A DNA stretch of 32,012 bases from Candidatus Hydrogenedentes bacterium UBA2224 (GCA_002348185.1 DDYW01000092.1:1433-33444), one strand, 5' to 3'. Shown: positions 1 through 7,984, numbered from the stretch's first letter. Numbers and translations: made by a program. Notes: generated by a model not told the origin, from the sequence alone.

Positions 1-171
1 GCCCAGCACGGCCAGGTCGGGCCGCTGGCGATCGTCGCCGCGTCCGACAGAAGCTTCGGACAGGCCAGGACCTTCGCCGCGGCCGCGACGGCCCGGCGAC
101 CCCTCGCCATCTTCCGCGAACTGCACCTCGCGCGGCAGTGGCTCGACGCCCAGCCCGTGCCGGATGGCTGA
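1..171 (+). CDS. C-terminal fragment of a small conserved hypothetical protein
   Basis: An open frame enters from the left edge in frame 1 and ends at TGA 169-171, giving 56 residues that include GPLAIVAASDRSFG and a terminal RPLAIFRELHLARQWLDAQ. From memory, this ending resembles small STAS/SpoIIAA-like hypotheticals of Alphaproteobacteria, in which a strand 'G-P-[VL]-A-I-V-A' is followed by 'R-P-x-x-[IV]-F-R-[DE]-L-x-x-A-x-x-W-L'. The start is outside the window. Its codons end almost entirely in G or C. It lies 37 bp before the ABC gene. If the ABC gene is a contig chimera (see that entry), this fragment belongs to the foreign, probably proteobacterial, part and says nothing about the host of the remaining sequence. 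Confidence 0.5.
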   Translation, partial: AQHGQVGPLAIVAASDRSFGQARTFAAAATARRPLAIFRELHLARQWLDAQPVPDG

Positions 172-208
172 GCCGGAACCCGCCCTCCCTCGCGGGGGTT
201 GAGCCCGG

Positions 209-2272
209 ATGCCCACACCGTCGACGATCAGCACCAGCTCGTTTCGTGAGCGCGTCGGCGCGCTCAGGAATCTGCGGCCCTTTCTCGCGATGGTCTGGGC
301 CACCAGCCCGACGCTGACCGCCGCGACCATCGCGCTGCGCCTGGTGCGCGCCCTGCTGCCGGTGGCGACGCTCTACATCGGCAAGCTCATCATCGACGAC
401 GTCGTGATGCTGGTGCAGTTGCCCGACAAGCCGGCAACCTTGCAGCAATGGCTGGATAGCGGCCATCTCAACCGCCTCGCTCTGCTGCTGGGGGCCGAGT
501 TCGCGGTGGCGGTGGCGGCCGACGTGCTGGGGCGCATCGTCTCCCTGCTCGATGGGTTGCTCGCTGAGCAGGTCAGCACCAGTTCGAGCGTGCGGCTGAT
601 GGAACATGCCGCAACGCTCGACCTCGAGGATTTCGAGGACGCCGAGTTCCAGGACCAGTTGGAGCGGGCGCGCCGCCAGACCAGCGGCCGCATGACCTTG
701 ATGAGCCAGCTCTTCTCGCAGGCCCAGGACCTGGTGACGGTGGCGAGCCTCGCGGCCGGTCTCATCGTCTTCGCGCCCTGGCTGATCGTGCTGCTGCTGG
801 TGGCGCTGGTGCCCGCCTTTCTCGGCGAAGCGCATTTCAACGCCAAGAGCTACTCGCTCGATTTCGGCCGCACGCCCGAGCGGCGGGAACTCGACTATGT
901 CCGGCAGACCGCCGCCAGCGCCGAGACCGCCAAGGAAGTGAAGATCTTCGGGCTGAACGGGTTCCTGATCGATCGCTATCGCCGCCTCGCGACCTCGTTC
1001 TACGAGGCCAACCGCCGTCTTGCGCTGCGCCGTGCCGGCTGGGGCGGGCTGTTCACCACCATCGGCACCATCGGCTACTACTTCGCCTACGCCTACATCG
1101 CGTGGCGGACCCTGACCGGCGAATTCTCCGTTGGCGACCTCACCTTCCTCGCAGGCTCTTTCCGCCGCCTGCGCACGCTGCTCGAATCGCTTCTGAGCGG
1201 CTTCTCCTCGGTGGCCGGCCAGGCGCTCTATCTCGACGACCTCTTCTCCTTCTTCGAGGTCCGGCCGGAGATCCATTCGCCGGCCAATCCCCTGCCCTTT
1301 CCCAAGCCGATCCGCGACGGCTTCGTGTTCGAGGATGTCGGATTCATCTACCCCGGCGCCGAGCGCTGGGCGGTGCGCCATCTCTCCTTTACCCTCAAGG
1401 CCGGCGAGGTCGTGGCGCTGGTCGGCGAGAACGGCGCCGGCAAGACCACGCTGGTGAAGATGCTGTCCGGGCTGGTGCGGCCGACATCCGGGCACGTGTA
1501 CGTCGACGGGCTCGACGTGGACCGGCAGCGCTTGAAGGTGTTGCGGAAGATCGGCGTGGTGCTGGAAGGCACGCGGACGTCGATCTGGCCGCTGACGCCG
1601 CTCGAAAACCTGGCGTATTTCGGCAACCTCAAAGACGTCTCGGGGAAAGTGCTCAAGAAGCGTTCGCATGAACTGCTCGATTTTATCGGGTTAAGCGACA
1701 AGAAAGACGTGCAGGTGCGGCGGCTGTCGCGCGGGCAGAAGCAGAAGCTGGCCATATGCATCGCCTTGATCGCCGACCCCGACGTGATCCTGCTCGATGA
1801 ACCGACCACGGGCCTGGACGTGCAGAGCGCCCGCTCCATCAAGGACCGCATCATCGAGATGACGCGCGAGCGCAACAAGACGGCGCTGGTGACGACGCAC
1901 GACATGGGCGTGGCCCAGGAACTGTGCGACCGCATCGGCATCATCAAGAACGGCGCACTGGCCGCATGCAAACCGACGGATGAGCTGCTTGATCTGTTCA
2001 GCGAACAGGTGTACGAACTCCGGCTCGACCGGATGCCGCCCGCCGGGACCCTGGACCGTATCGAAGGCGTGCTCGATATGTCGTTCGAGGAACAGGGGGG
2101 CGAGGTGCTGTGCGTGGCGGCCATCGAGCACGATTACGCGCTCCGGTCGAAGGCGCTGTACGCCCTGGTGACACGGCTTCGCGACAGCGGGGTGCAACTT
2201 CGCTCGGTCAGTTTGCGGCAGCAGAGTCTGGAGAATGTATTTCTTCGGGTCACGGGCGATCCGACGTTGTAG
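209..2272 (+). CDS. Mosaic ABC transporter: type-1 exporter half joined to an ABC-2-type ATPase half
   Basis: 687 residues. Residues 1-~340 are a type-1 ABC exporter membrane domain with several hydrophobic segments and conserved pieces such as LPVATLYIGKLIIDDV and AAETAKEVKIFGL-like text. A nucleotide-binding domain follows: Walker A GENGAGKTT at ~406-414, signature LSRGQKQK at ~506, Walker B/D-loop VILLDEPTTGLD at ~525-537 and a switch histidine in VTTHDMG. Everything after Walker A (LSGLVRPTSGHV, the LENLAYFG stretch, LSRGQKQKLAIC, and a C-terminal extension of ~100 residues) is the pattern of stand-alone DrrA/CcmA-type ATPases that pair with ABC-2 permeases, not of type-1 exporters, whose signature is LSGGQ. 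An ABC-2 permease follows 12 bp downstream and fits only the C-terminal half. I infer two different genes joined in frame at Walker A, most likely by assembly and less likely by true recombination. The start at 209 has only a weak ribosome-binding site. Confidence 0.75.
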   Translation: MPTPSTISTSSFRERVGALRNLRPFLAMVWATSPTLTAATIALRLVRALLPVATLYIGKLIIDDVVMLVQLPDKPATLQQWLDSGHLNRLALLLGAEFAVAVAADVLGRIVSLLDGLLAEQVSTSSSVRLMEHAATLDLEDFEDAEFQDQLERARRQTSGRMTLMSQLFSQAQDLVTVASLAAGLIVFAPWLIVLLLVALVPAFLGEAHFNAKSYSLDFGRTPERRELDYVRQTAASAETAKEVKIFGLNGFLIDRYRRLATSFYEANRRLALRRAGWGGLFTTIGTIGYYFAYAYIAWRTLTGEFSVGDLTFLAGSFRRLRTLLESLLSGFSSVAGQALYLDDLFSFFEVRPEIHSPANPLPFPKPIRDGFVFEDVGFIYPGAERWAVRHLSFTLKAGEVVALVGENGAGKTTLVKMLSGLVRPTSGHVYVDGLDVDRQRLKVLRKIGVVLEGTRTSIWPLTPLENLAYFGNLKDVSGKVLKKRSHELLDFIGLSDKKDVQVRRLSRGQKQKLAICIALIADPDVILLDEPTTGLDVQSARSIKDRIIEMTRERNKTALVTTHDMGVAQELCDRIGIIKNGALAACKPTDELLDLFSEQVYELRLDRMPPAGTLDRIEGVLDMSFEEQGGEVLCVAAIEHDYALRSKALYALVTRLRDSGVQLRSVSLRQQSLENVFLRVTGDPTL
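1424..1475. other. Putative chimeric junction within the Walker A coding sequence
   Basis: Walker A is encoded at 1424-1450. Upstream of it the protein reads as a proteobacterial type-1 exporter with very C-rich third codon positions. Within about ten codons downstream it reads as an ABC-2 ATPase, and the flanking genes change accordingly. A conserved P-loop is where two unrelated ABC genes share the longest identical DNA, so an overlap-based join here would stay in frame. The boundaries are approximate, being where the family character changes, and no seam is visible at base level. Confidence 0.55.
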
Positions 2273-2284
2273 AAGGACGGGACC

Positions 2285-3097
2285 ATGGGTTTTTTGCTGG
2301 TACTCAAGGCCGAGATAGTGCGCGGATTGATCATCATGCGCCGGTACTGGTTTGCCACGATCACGGGCCTGTTGATCAGCTACGGATTTCTGATGCTGGT
2401 CATTCTGGCCTTCGTGTCGAATCAGGCGGCCCTGGCGCAATGGTCGGAGAGCATTTTCGACAAGGTGGTGGGTTTCCTGGTGGGCATGCTGGCGATGGGG
2501 CTGGTCGGGATGTTCAGCCAGGGCCTTCAGGGCATGGCGCGGACCGGCGAATTGGAGCAGGTCTGCATGAGCCCGCACGGGCTGGTCACGAATTTCCTGG
2601 CGCGCTCGCTGGTCGCCGCGGTGATGAGCATTCTCACGTATACGATTCTGCTCAGTCTGCTGGCGGCGAGTCTCAAGGGGAAGATCCATCTCGATCCCCT
2701 GGCGACGGCGCTGGTGCTTGCATTGACGTACACCAACCTGATCGGGTTTGGATTCATGGTCGGGGGTCTGGTGCTTGTGTTTAAACAGACCGGCCAGATC
2801 GCCATGATCATCCGGCTGGTGCTGCTGATCATCGCGATCGGGTCCGAGGAAGTGGCCAAACTGCCCGCGTGGTTTCGCGCCATCGCGCACTGTGTGCCGA
2901 TCACCGACGCGGCGATCTCGCTGAAATATGTGTTGATCAAGGGCCAGCACATCGATGGCCAGTTCAGCAGCATCCTGGTTCAACCGTCGTTTTATTACCT
3001 GATCCTGAACGCGGCCGTCTGGACCCTGATCGGCATCGCGTGTTTCCGGTATCTCGAGAACTGGAGCCGGGATCGGGGCACCCTGGGGGCTTACTGA
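2285..3097 (+). CDS. ABC-2 type transporter permease
   Basis: 270 residues with about six hydrophobic segments and no enzymatic motif: for example FATITGLLISYGFLMLVILA near residues 24-45, FLVGMLAMGLVGMF near 65, the LARSLVAAVMSILTY region, a long segment near 145-165, IRLVLLIIAIG, and a last one at AAVWTLIGIACF. The segment GMARTGELEQVCMSPHG between TM2 and TM3 is typical of ABC-2 permeases of the DrrB class, which pump drugs, lipids or peptides with a separate ATPase. The start ATG has an AGAAGGA site at 2271-2277 overlapping the end of the ATPase gene, and the stop TGA overlaps the next ATG (TGATG at 3095-3099). ATPase, permease and the SPASM-GNAT gene are therefore translationally linked, and the permease probably exports the product that the downstream protein helps to modify. 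The substrate is unknown. Confidence 0.85.
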   Translation: MGFLLVLKAEIVRGLIIMRRYWFATITGLLISYGFLMLVILAFVSNQAALAQWSESIFDKVVGFLVGMLAMGLVGMFSQGLQGMARTGELEQVCMSPHGLVTNFLARSLVAAVMSILTYTILLSLLAASLKGKIHLDPLATALVLALTYTNLIGFGFMVGGLVLVFKQTGQIAMIIRLVLLIIAIGSEEVAKLPAWFRAIAHCVPITDAAISLKYVLIKGQHIDGQFSSILVQPSFYYLILNAAVWTLIGIACFRYLENWSRDRGTLGAY

Positions 3098-5034
3098 TGC
3101 AAGGCGCGGCGTTGCACCGATTCGAACTCAACGGCAAACGGTACGCCATCGATCCGGAGACGTGTTTCTGTTTCGAATGCGACGAGATCTGCTGGGATGT
3201 GCTCGCGCTGTATCCGCACACGACCATCAGTCGCATTGTTCATGAATTGAAGCAGAAGCACTCCGAGCGCGAAGTGTACGAGGTCGTGGGCGAGCTGGAG
3301 TGGTTGCGCAACGTTAAATCGATCCTGCCCCGGCCGACTCCCGAAGAATTGCACAAACGCTACGAAATTGAGCAGGGATTGAAGCGTCTGACGGTCGAAC
3401 TTCCCGGGGAGCCGGCCGCAGCGTCCGCCGCGCAGACTCCGGGATGGTTCCGCAAACGCCGCAGCACCCCTCCGGCGGAGGGTCCCTCCGTCGGCCGTGA
3501 CGCGACGCAGCTTCTACTCAACCGTTCCGGCAGTCAGAAGACGCTGGAACTCGAATTCCTGGAACGCGGACGCATCCGGGACGTTGAGCGCGTGGCGGCG
3601 TTGTGCGCCGATGCTTTGCGCGCGGCCCGTCTGGCGGGCAAGGAGCTTACGGCGGCCGTTCGAATCCAGGATGTGAACGTGGAGCCGTTGCCGGACGCAC
3701 TGACGGGGCATACCATTAGCGCGCGTCTGGAACTGACCGAGCCCGCCACCGCGCGGGACACGCTCGCTCCGCTGGCCGCCGGGAAGGCGTTTACGCTGGC
3801 GCAGCTCGCCAAGGCCCTTCAGCCGGGCGGCGGCGAAGCCCGGGGCCGCGTCATCGTGCGCCCAGACACGCCCGATTTCGGGGGCGTGGTCCAGGCGCTC
3901 GACGAAGCCGGTTTCAAGGTGATTGAACTCGATCTCGACGCGACGTTTGTCGCGCATCCGGATCTGCCCCCCGCCGGCGTGCTGCCCGCGCTGAGCGCCA
4001 GCGCGGTCTACTATGCGCGGCGCCTGCTCGAAGGACATTATTTCCGTCTGGATCCGATCGCCTCCCTGTTTTACCGGATCTACGAGGGGCAGCCGATCCA
4101 GCGGTCAGACCCCATCGGCACCAACGAGCTGGGCATCGACAGCTCCGGCGACGTGTACGCCTCCTGGCGGGTATTCGGGAATGACCGGTTCCGCCACGGG
4201 TCCCTGCCGAACGCCACGATCGACGAAGCGGCCATTAAACGCTACGAAGACATGGGTGTGCCGACGACGGGGCCCTGCCTGCGCTGCTGGGCCCGGCACC
4301 TGTGCGGCGGCGGGCGGGCGGCCGTGCATGACGCTCTGAGCGGGAACTTTCACCAGCCGCACGAATCCTGGTGCGACGCGCAGCGGTCGTGGATGGCCGC
4401 GGCGGTCTCGGCGTTCAACATGCTTTCGGCGGAGGGGGTCAATTTCACGCGGATCTACCAGACGCTCACGCCGGCCTCGGGCAAGCGCCCCGGGTTGTCG
4501 ATGTTCGCGATGCTGCGGGCGGCCATGAGCCTGTCGATCCGGATGCGCCCCGTGGAGGAATCCGACGCGAAACTGCTGGCGCGCTGGGAAAACTGGAACC
4601 CGGCGTCCTATTTTCTGTTCAATGAGAAGGGGGCGTTTGTCGCGACCCGGTATGAACGCGAGATGGACGCGCTTCACCCGCAGACCCTCGACCAGGAACT
4701 GGTGCTGATGCGCAAGGACGGGACGCCGTTCGGGCTGCTCAAGGTTCGCCCCGAAAAGGGTCTGGAGACGGCATCGGCGTGGCTCTACTTCCGCAACGAA
4801 GCCGATTATGCCGCGGCCGACGTGCGCAAAGGGCTGGCGTTCCTGCTGAAACAGGCGGGCCAGCAGCAGGGACTGCGGCGCATCACGGTTGCCGCGGCCG
4901 AGTATGAGGAACCCCTGCAGCGCTTTCTGGAACAGTGCGGGTTCACGCGCGAGGGCACGCTGCGCGAGGCGCTCTATCTTCACGGGACCTATCGCGACGT
5001 GCACATCTACGGCGTCACTACGTCAACGTTGTGA
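3097..5034 (+). CDS. SPASM/GNAT fusion protein; apparent radical SAM pseudoenzyme of a peptide-maturation system
   Basis: 645 residues from the ATG at 3097, which overlaps the permease stop; the open frame continues upstream but only as a shadow. Residues ~6-80 (HRFELNGKRYAIDPET, ECDEICWDVL, GELEWLR) match the PqqD-like N-terminus of SCIFF/HxsB-type radical SAM peptide maturases. A Pro/Arg linker follows. Residues ~130-290 align by eye with the second half of a radical SAM barrel (ELEFLERGR where active enzymes have ELEFxGGEP), but the CX3CX2C cluster loop and first strand are absent. A SPASM-like region holds C394-x2-C397-x5-C403 and C426. The usual CX3C partner is Arg (CGGGR), and the cysteines of the preceding CX9-15GX4C are replaced (VYASWR for LYPCHR). 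Residues ~480-640 are a RimJ/RimL-like GNAT acetyltransferase. Four cysteines cluster at 23, 25, 28 and 32. I infer a non-catalytic peptide-binding scaffold carrying an acetyltransferase, working with the adjacent exporter. The substrate is unknown. Confidence 0.75.
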   Translation: MQGAALHRFELNGKRYAIDPETCFCFECDEICWDVLALYPHTTISRIVHELKQKHSEREVYEVVGELEWLRNVKSILPRPTPEELHKRYEIEQGLKRLTVELPGEPAAASAAQTPGWFRKRRSTPPAEGPSVGRDATQLLLNRSGSQKTLELEFLERGRIRDVERVAALCADALRAARLAGKELTAAVRIQDVNVEPLPDALTGHTISARLELTEPATARDTLAPLAAGKAFTLAQLAKALQPGGGEARGRVIVRPDTPDFGGVVQALDEAGFKVIELDLDATFVAHPDLPPAGVLPALSASAVYYARRLLEGHYFRLDPIASLFYRIYEGQPIQRSDPIGTNELGIDSSGDVYASWRVFGNDRFRHGSLPNATIDEAAIKRYEDMGVPTTGPCLRCWARHLCGGGRAAVHDALSGNFHQPHESWCDAQRSWMAAAVSAFNMLSAEGVNFTRIYQTLTPASGKRPGLSMFAMLRAAMSLSIRMRPVEESDAKLLARWENWNPASYFLFNEKGAFVATRYEREMDALHPQTLDQELVLMRKDGTPFGLLKVRPEKGLETASAWLYFRNEADYAAADVRKGLAFLLKQAGQQQGLRRITVAAAEYEEPLQRFLEQCGFTREGTLREALYLHGTYRDVHIYGVTTSTL

Positions 5035-5051
5035 TCCGGCCGGGCGGCCAT

Positions 5052-5711
5052 TCACAGGCCGGGGTCTTCCCCGGGCTCCGCGTCGCATTCGACGACGGCG
5101 TCGATCTGGGGGGGAGGTCCCGCGGCGGAGGGCTCGTTCGGGAAGGCGAATTCCAGTTGCTGGTTGCGCACGAGCTTGTAGCGTTTCATGAGGCGCAGGA
5201 TCTGGAGCGTAGGGGACGACGTGTAGTTCTCGTGCATGCTGACCTTGTCCAGCAGGTCGCGCAAGACGCTCGAGAATTCGAGGACGTGATCGATGCCCGC
5301 GGTCTGGAGCAACTGGATGGCGCGCGCCCGGGGCTCCGGCGACGCGGGCAGTTCCGAGATGACCAGAATGCTCTTGAACGGGCGGCTGCCGAAGATCTCG
5401 CGCGCAAACCCCAGTGACTCCGGAGACACGAACTGCCAGAGCACCGGGCTGGATTCGATGACCGAGGGGTAGAACTTGTCGGCATGCCACGCGCGCACCT
5501 CGACCAGGGCGCGTTCGACGGCGCCGATCTCGACAGGATTCAGGACGAAGTCAAGGTCGTGGGGCAGAGCGGGATTCACGTTTTCGACGAAGACCTGGAG
5601 ACTGCTGTCGGAGGCCCGTTGCCGCAGGTTCTCGCGCTGCCAGTTGGTCAGCACGGCGAACATGTTGAGTTCGAAGAACTCCCGTACCAGCTGCAGGTTC
5701 ACATCGGCCAT
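5052..5711 (-). CDS. Conserved protein of unknown function
   Basis: 219 residues starting MADVNLQLVREFFELNMF. No signal peptide or membrane segment is visible. The centre has an alternating strand/helix character (LDFVLNPVEIG, ERALVEVRAWH, SILVISELPASPEPRARAIQ). The tail, from about residue 185, is Pro/Glu/Asp rich and looks disordered. The D-x(~14)-E-V-R arrangement in LDFVL...ALVEVR loosely recalls the D...ExK core of PD-(D/E)XK nucleases, but the lysine is Arg and I do not call a nuclease. It is the last gene of a probable three-gene minus-strand operon after aroB and the TPR gene (46 bp from the TPR stop) and converges on the SPASM-GNAT gene with a 17-bp gap. The ribosome-binding site upstream of the ATG is weak. 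Confidence 0.7.
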   Translation of the reverse strand: MADVNLQLVREFFELNMFAVLTNWQRENLRQRASDSSLQVFVENVNPALPHDLDFVLNPVEIGAVERALVEVRAWHADKFYPSVIESSPVLWQFVSPESLGFAREIFGSRPFKSILVISELPASPEPRARAIQLLQTAGIDHVLEFSSVLRDLLDKVSMHENYTSSPTLQILRLMKRYKLVRNQQLEFAFPNEPSAAGPPPQIDAVVECDAEPGEDPGL

Positions 5712-5757
5712 GACAGTTTCCGTCCCAGTGCCCGAGGTGGGGCGCCGGCGCGCCGTC

Positions 5758-6579
5758 TCAGGGGGCGGTCAGCGCCTTGCCAATCTTGTGTTCCGGATCG
5801 ATCGCCAGGATTTCCGCCCCGAGTTCCCTGGCCCGGTCCAGCCGGTCCAGTTGCCGGTAGCACAGCCCGAGTTTGGCGAGGATGTCGACATACCGGAAGT
5901 TCTCGCCGAACGCGGAATAATACGCATCTTTCCGGGCCCGGTCATAGGCGGCCCGGTATTGCTCCAGGGCGGAAGAATACTGTTTTCGGGCGTACGCGAC
6001 TTCCCCGCGCAAATAGTAGCCTTCCACCTGATCGGGGTTCAACTCCAGGGATTTTTCGATCAGTTTGTCTGCCCGGTCGAGCGCTTCGAGGGCCAGGGTG
6101 GGGTCCGCGGAGACCATGCCGGCCTTGCCGAGGATGAAGAGGGCGGCGAAGTTGGTGCCGCCGGAGTCAATGGCCATGCGGGCGTTGTGGACGGCCTCGT
6201 CAAACCGCCCTTCGGCGAAGTTGACCTGGGCGAGGCCGAGATGGCCGCGTGAGGGCGAGGATTCCATCGCGAGCAGCCATTCGAACTGTTCCCTGGCGCG
6301 CGGCAGGTCTCCGGAGGCCAGATAGGCCTGGCCGAGATCGAGACGGAACGGCGCCTTGTTGGGCATGTGGTTCACCACGCGCTGGAGGAGTGTCACCGCC
6401 TGTGGGGTGGCGCCCATGCGCAGGTAACACTTGCCCAGTTGATGGTAGGCGACGATGAAGGAGGCGTCCTTCTTGATGGCCTGTTCGAAGCACCTGGCCG
6501 CCCGTTTTAAGTCGCCTTTCATGCTGGCCGTCACGCCGTCGTCGTAATAACTTTCCGCGTTGTCGCCGCCAAAGGCCAT
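5758..6579 (-). CDS. Tetratricopeptide-repeat protein
   Basis: 273 residues from the ATG at 6579, chosen because AGGAAG lies 8 nt upstream; the open frame runs further upstream but would overlap the end of aroB. At least five TPR units are readable: AESYYDDGVTASMKGDLKRA, then FIVAYHQLGKCYLRMGATPQA, APFRLDLGQAYLASGDLPRA, SRGHLGLAQVNFAEGRFDEA and VEGYYLRGEVAYARKQYSSA, with a last one near LAKLGLCYRQLDRLDRA. There is no signal peptide, so it is probably a cytoplasmic protein-protein scaffold. It lies 40 bp after aroB and 46 bp before the unknown gene on the same strand, consistent with co-transcription. The sequence gives no clue to its partner. Confidence 0.9.
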   Translation of the reverse strand: MAFGGDNAESYYDDGVTASMKGDLKRAARCFEQAIKKDASFIVAYHQLGKCYLRMGATPQAVTLLQRVVNHMPNKAPFRLDLGQAYLASGDLPRAREQFEWLLAMESSPSRGHLGLAQVNFAEGRFDEAVHNARMAIDSGGTNFAALFILGKAGMVSADPTLALEALDRADKLIEKSLELNPDQVEGYYLRGEVAYARKQYSSALEQYRAAYDRARKDAYYSAFGENFRYVDILAKLGLCYRQLDRLDRARELGAEILAIDPEHKIGKALTAP

Positions 6580-6619
6580 GGTGGGTCTTCCTTCTGTCCG
6601 CGCCCGTCCGGTCCGAATG

Positions 6620-7702
6620 CTATCGCAATGCCAGGATCGCCGCACGGGCCTGTTCTTCCGAGATATCCGTTCGCTGCACAACGTGGCCAATCCGATCAGC
6701 CACGATGAATTTGAGGGTGCCGGCGCGCGCTTTCTTGTCGTGTTTCATGGCCGCCAGCGTCTCGTCGACGGGGAGATCGGGCCACCGCACCGGCAGGCCG
6801 TAGGCTTCAAGGCAGGCGCGCTGGCGGGCAACGGCATCCTCGCCGAGGAGGCCAAGGTTGTGCGCCAGGAGCGCCGCGGCGTGCATGCCCAGCGCGACGG
6901 CTTCGCCGTGGAGAAAAACGTTGTATCTGGTGATGGTCTCGATGCCGTGCCCGAACGTGTGCCCGTAATTGAGGATCGCGCGGAGGCCGTGTTCCTTTTC
7001 ATCCTCGGCGACGACGGCCGCCTTGATCTCGCACGACCGGCGGACGGGAAGCAGGAGCGCATCGAGGTCTCTGGCCAGGAGGGGCTCCACGCGGCGCTCG
7101 AGGTATTCGAACAGGGCGGCGTCGGCGATCATGCCGTGCTTGATGACCTCGGCCAGGCCCGCGCGCAGTTCCCGGTCCGGGAGGGTTTTCAGCAGGGTCA
7201 GATCGATGATGACCGCGGACGGCTGGTGAAACGCCCCGATGGTGTTCTTTCCGAGGGCATGGTTGACGCCCGTCTTGCCGCCCACGCTGGAATCGACCTG
7301 GGCCACGATGGTCGTGGGAATCTGAATGAACCGGATTCCGCGCATGAAACTCGCCGCCGCGAACCCGGCCACGTCGCCGGGCACGCCGCCGCCCAGAGCC
7401 ACCACAACGCTGGAGCGGTCCAGTCCGGCCTCCAGAAACATGCCGCAGAACTCTTCGATGCGGGCGAGCTGTTTGGCCTCTTCCCCGGCGGGCATGACGC
7501 ACAGCACGGGCGTCATCCCGGCCGAACGGACGAGCTCGAGGACCTTCTCGCCGTGGAGTGCCGCGACGTTGGCGTCGGTGCAGACGGCCACGGCCCCTTT
7601 CGCCTGAAGCCGCGTTAATTCCGCGGGCAACTGGCTCAGGGTGTGCTCGCCGATGTGGATGGGATATCCCCGGTCTCCGAGAGCCAGGGTCAGGGTTTCC
7701 AT
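6620..7702 (-). CDS. aroB: 3-dehydroquinate synthase
   Basis: 360 residues, the usual length for AroB. It converts DAHP to 3-dehydroquinate, the second step of the shikimate pathway, using NAD+ and a divalent metal in the cytoplasm. Diagnostic motifs are GGGVPGDVAGFAAASFMRG (nucleotide-binding glycine loop), IQIPTTIVAQVDSSVGGKTG, and NTIGAFHQP. The metal ligands are Glu in AGLAEVIKHG and the histidines of NYGHTFGHGIE and HGEAVALGM. The start at 7702 gives MET LTLALGDRGYPI in one-letter MetGluThr order, with GAGGAG about 9 nt upstream; the longer open frame to 7846 runs into the repeat-containing intergenic region and is not used. It is the first gene of the aroB-TPR-unknown group. Nothing in the sequence looks defective. 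Confidence 0.97.
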   Translation of the reverse strand: METLTLALGDRGYPIHIGEHTLSQLPAELTRLQAKGAVAVCTDANVAALHGEKVLELVRSAGMTPVLCVMPAGEEAKQLARIEEFCGMFLEAGLDRSSVVVALGGGVPGDVAGFAAASFMRGIRFIQIPTTIVAQVDSSVGGKTGVNHALGKNTIGAFHQPSAVIIDLTLLKTLPDRELRAGLAEVIKHGMIADAALFEYLERRVEPLLARDLDALLLPVRRSCEIKAAVVAEDEKEHGLRAILNYGHTFGHGIETITRYNVFLHGEAVALGMHAAALLAHNLGLLGEDAVARQRACLEAYGLPVRWPDLPVDETLAAMKHDKKARAGTLKFIVADRIGHVVQRTDISEEQARAAILALR

Positions 7703-7798
7703 GGAGGCCGTACTCCTCGCCGGGTAGACTGGACCGGCGCTGTGTTGAGCTCCGTGCTCGAAAAGAGTAGCACATTTGCGGCCATCAATGCTCCAAAG

Positions 7799-7834
7799 TG
7801 GACAGTATGGATGGGGTGGATGGGGTGGACACGG
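7799..7834. repeat. 9-nt-period degenerate tandem repeat (TGGAYRNNN units)
   Basis: Four consecutive nonamers, TGGACAGTA, TGGATGGGG, TGGATGGGG and TGGACACGG, occupy the aroB/MttB divergent intergenic region. The hexamer TGGAYR is fixed and the last three bases vary. The same unit recurs on the opposite strand at 31864-31908. The region 7703-8042 otherwise holds only the second array, a hairpin and a possible promoter; no gene is seen there. Confidence 0.7.
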
Positions 7835-7921
7835 GCGCGGGCGCACACTGTGCCGAGCGCGGAAAGGCGCCTTGCGGGCCCGGATAGCTCTGAGGAAGGA
7901 AGCCGGCCACAGGGTCTATCC

Positions 7922-7984
7922 CGTCCATCCCGATCTCCCATGCCTCTTATGCTTCCCATTCTTCCTATTCTTTTTACTTCCACC
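7922..7984. repeat. Second 9-nt-period pyrimidine-rich repeat array, opposite orientation
   Basis: Seven nonamers, CGTCCATCC, CGATCTCCC, ATGCCTCTT, ATGCTTCCC, ATTCTTCCT, ATTCTTTTT and ACTTCCACC, run in register. The first is the complement-strand version of the TGGAYG unit at 7799-7834, so the two arrays face each other across about 87 bp. The later units degrade into a pyrimidine tract. The fold or function is not evident. Confidence 0.55.

Noticed and set aside
5052..5711. PD-(D/E)XK nuclease call for the unknown protein
   Set aside because: Only a loose D...E-V-R spacing is seen and the catalytic lysine is missing.
7799..7984. Possible CRISPR array
   Set aside because: The units are 9 nt, degenerate and without spacers, and there are no cas genes.
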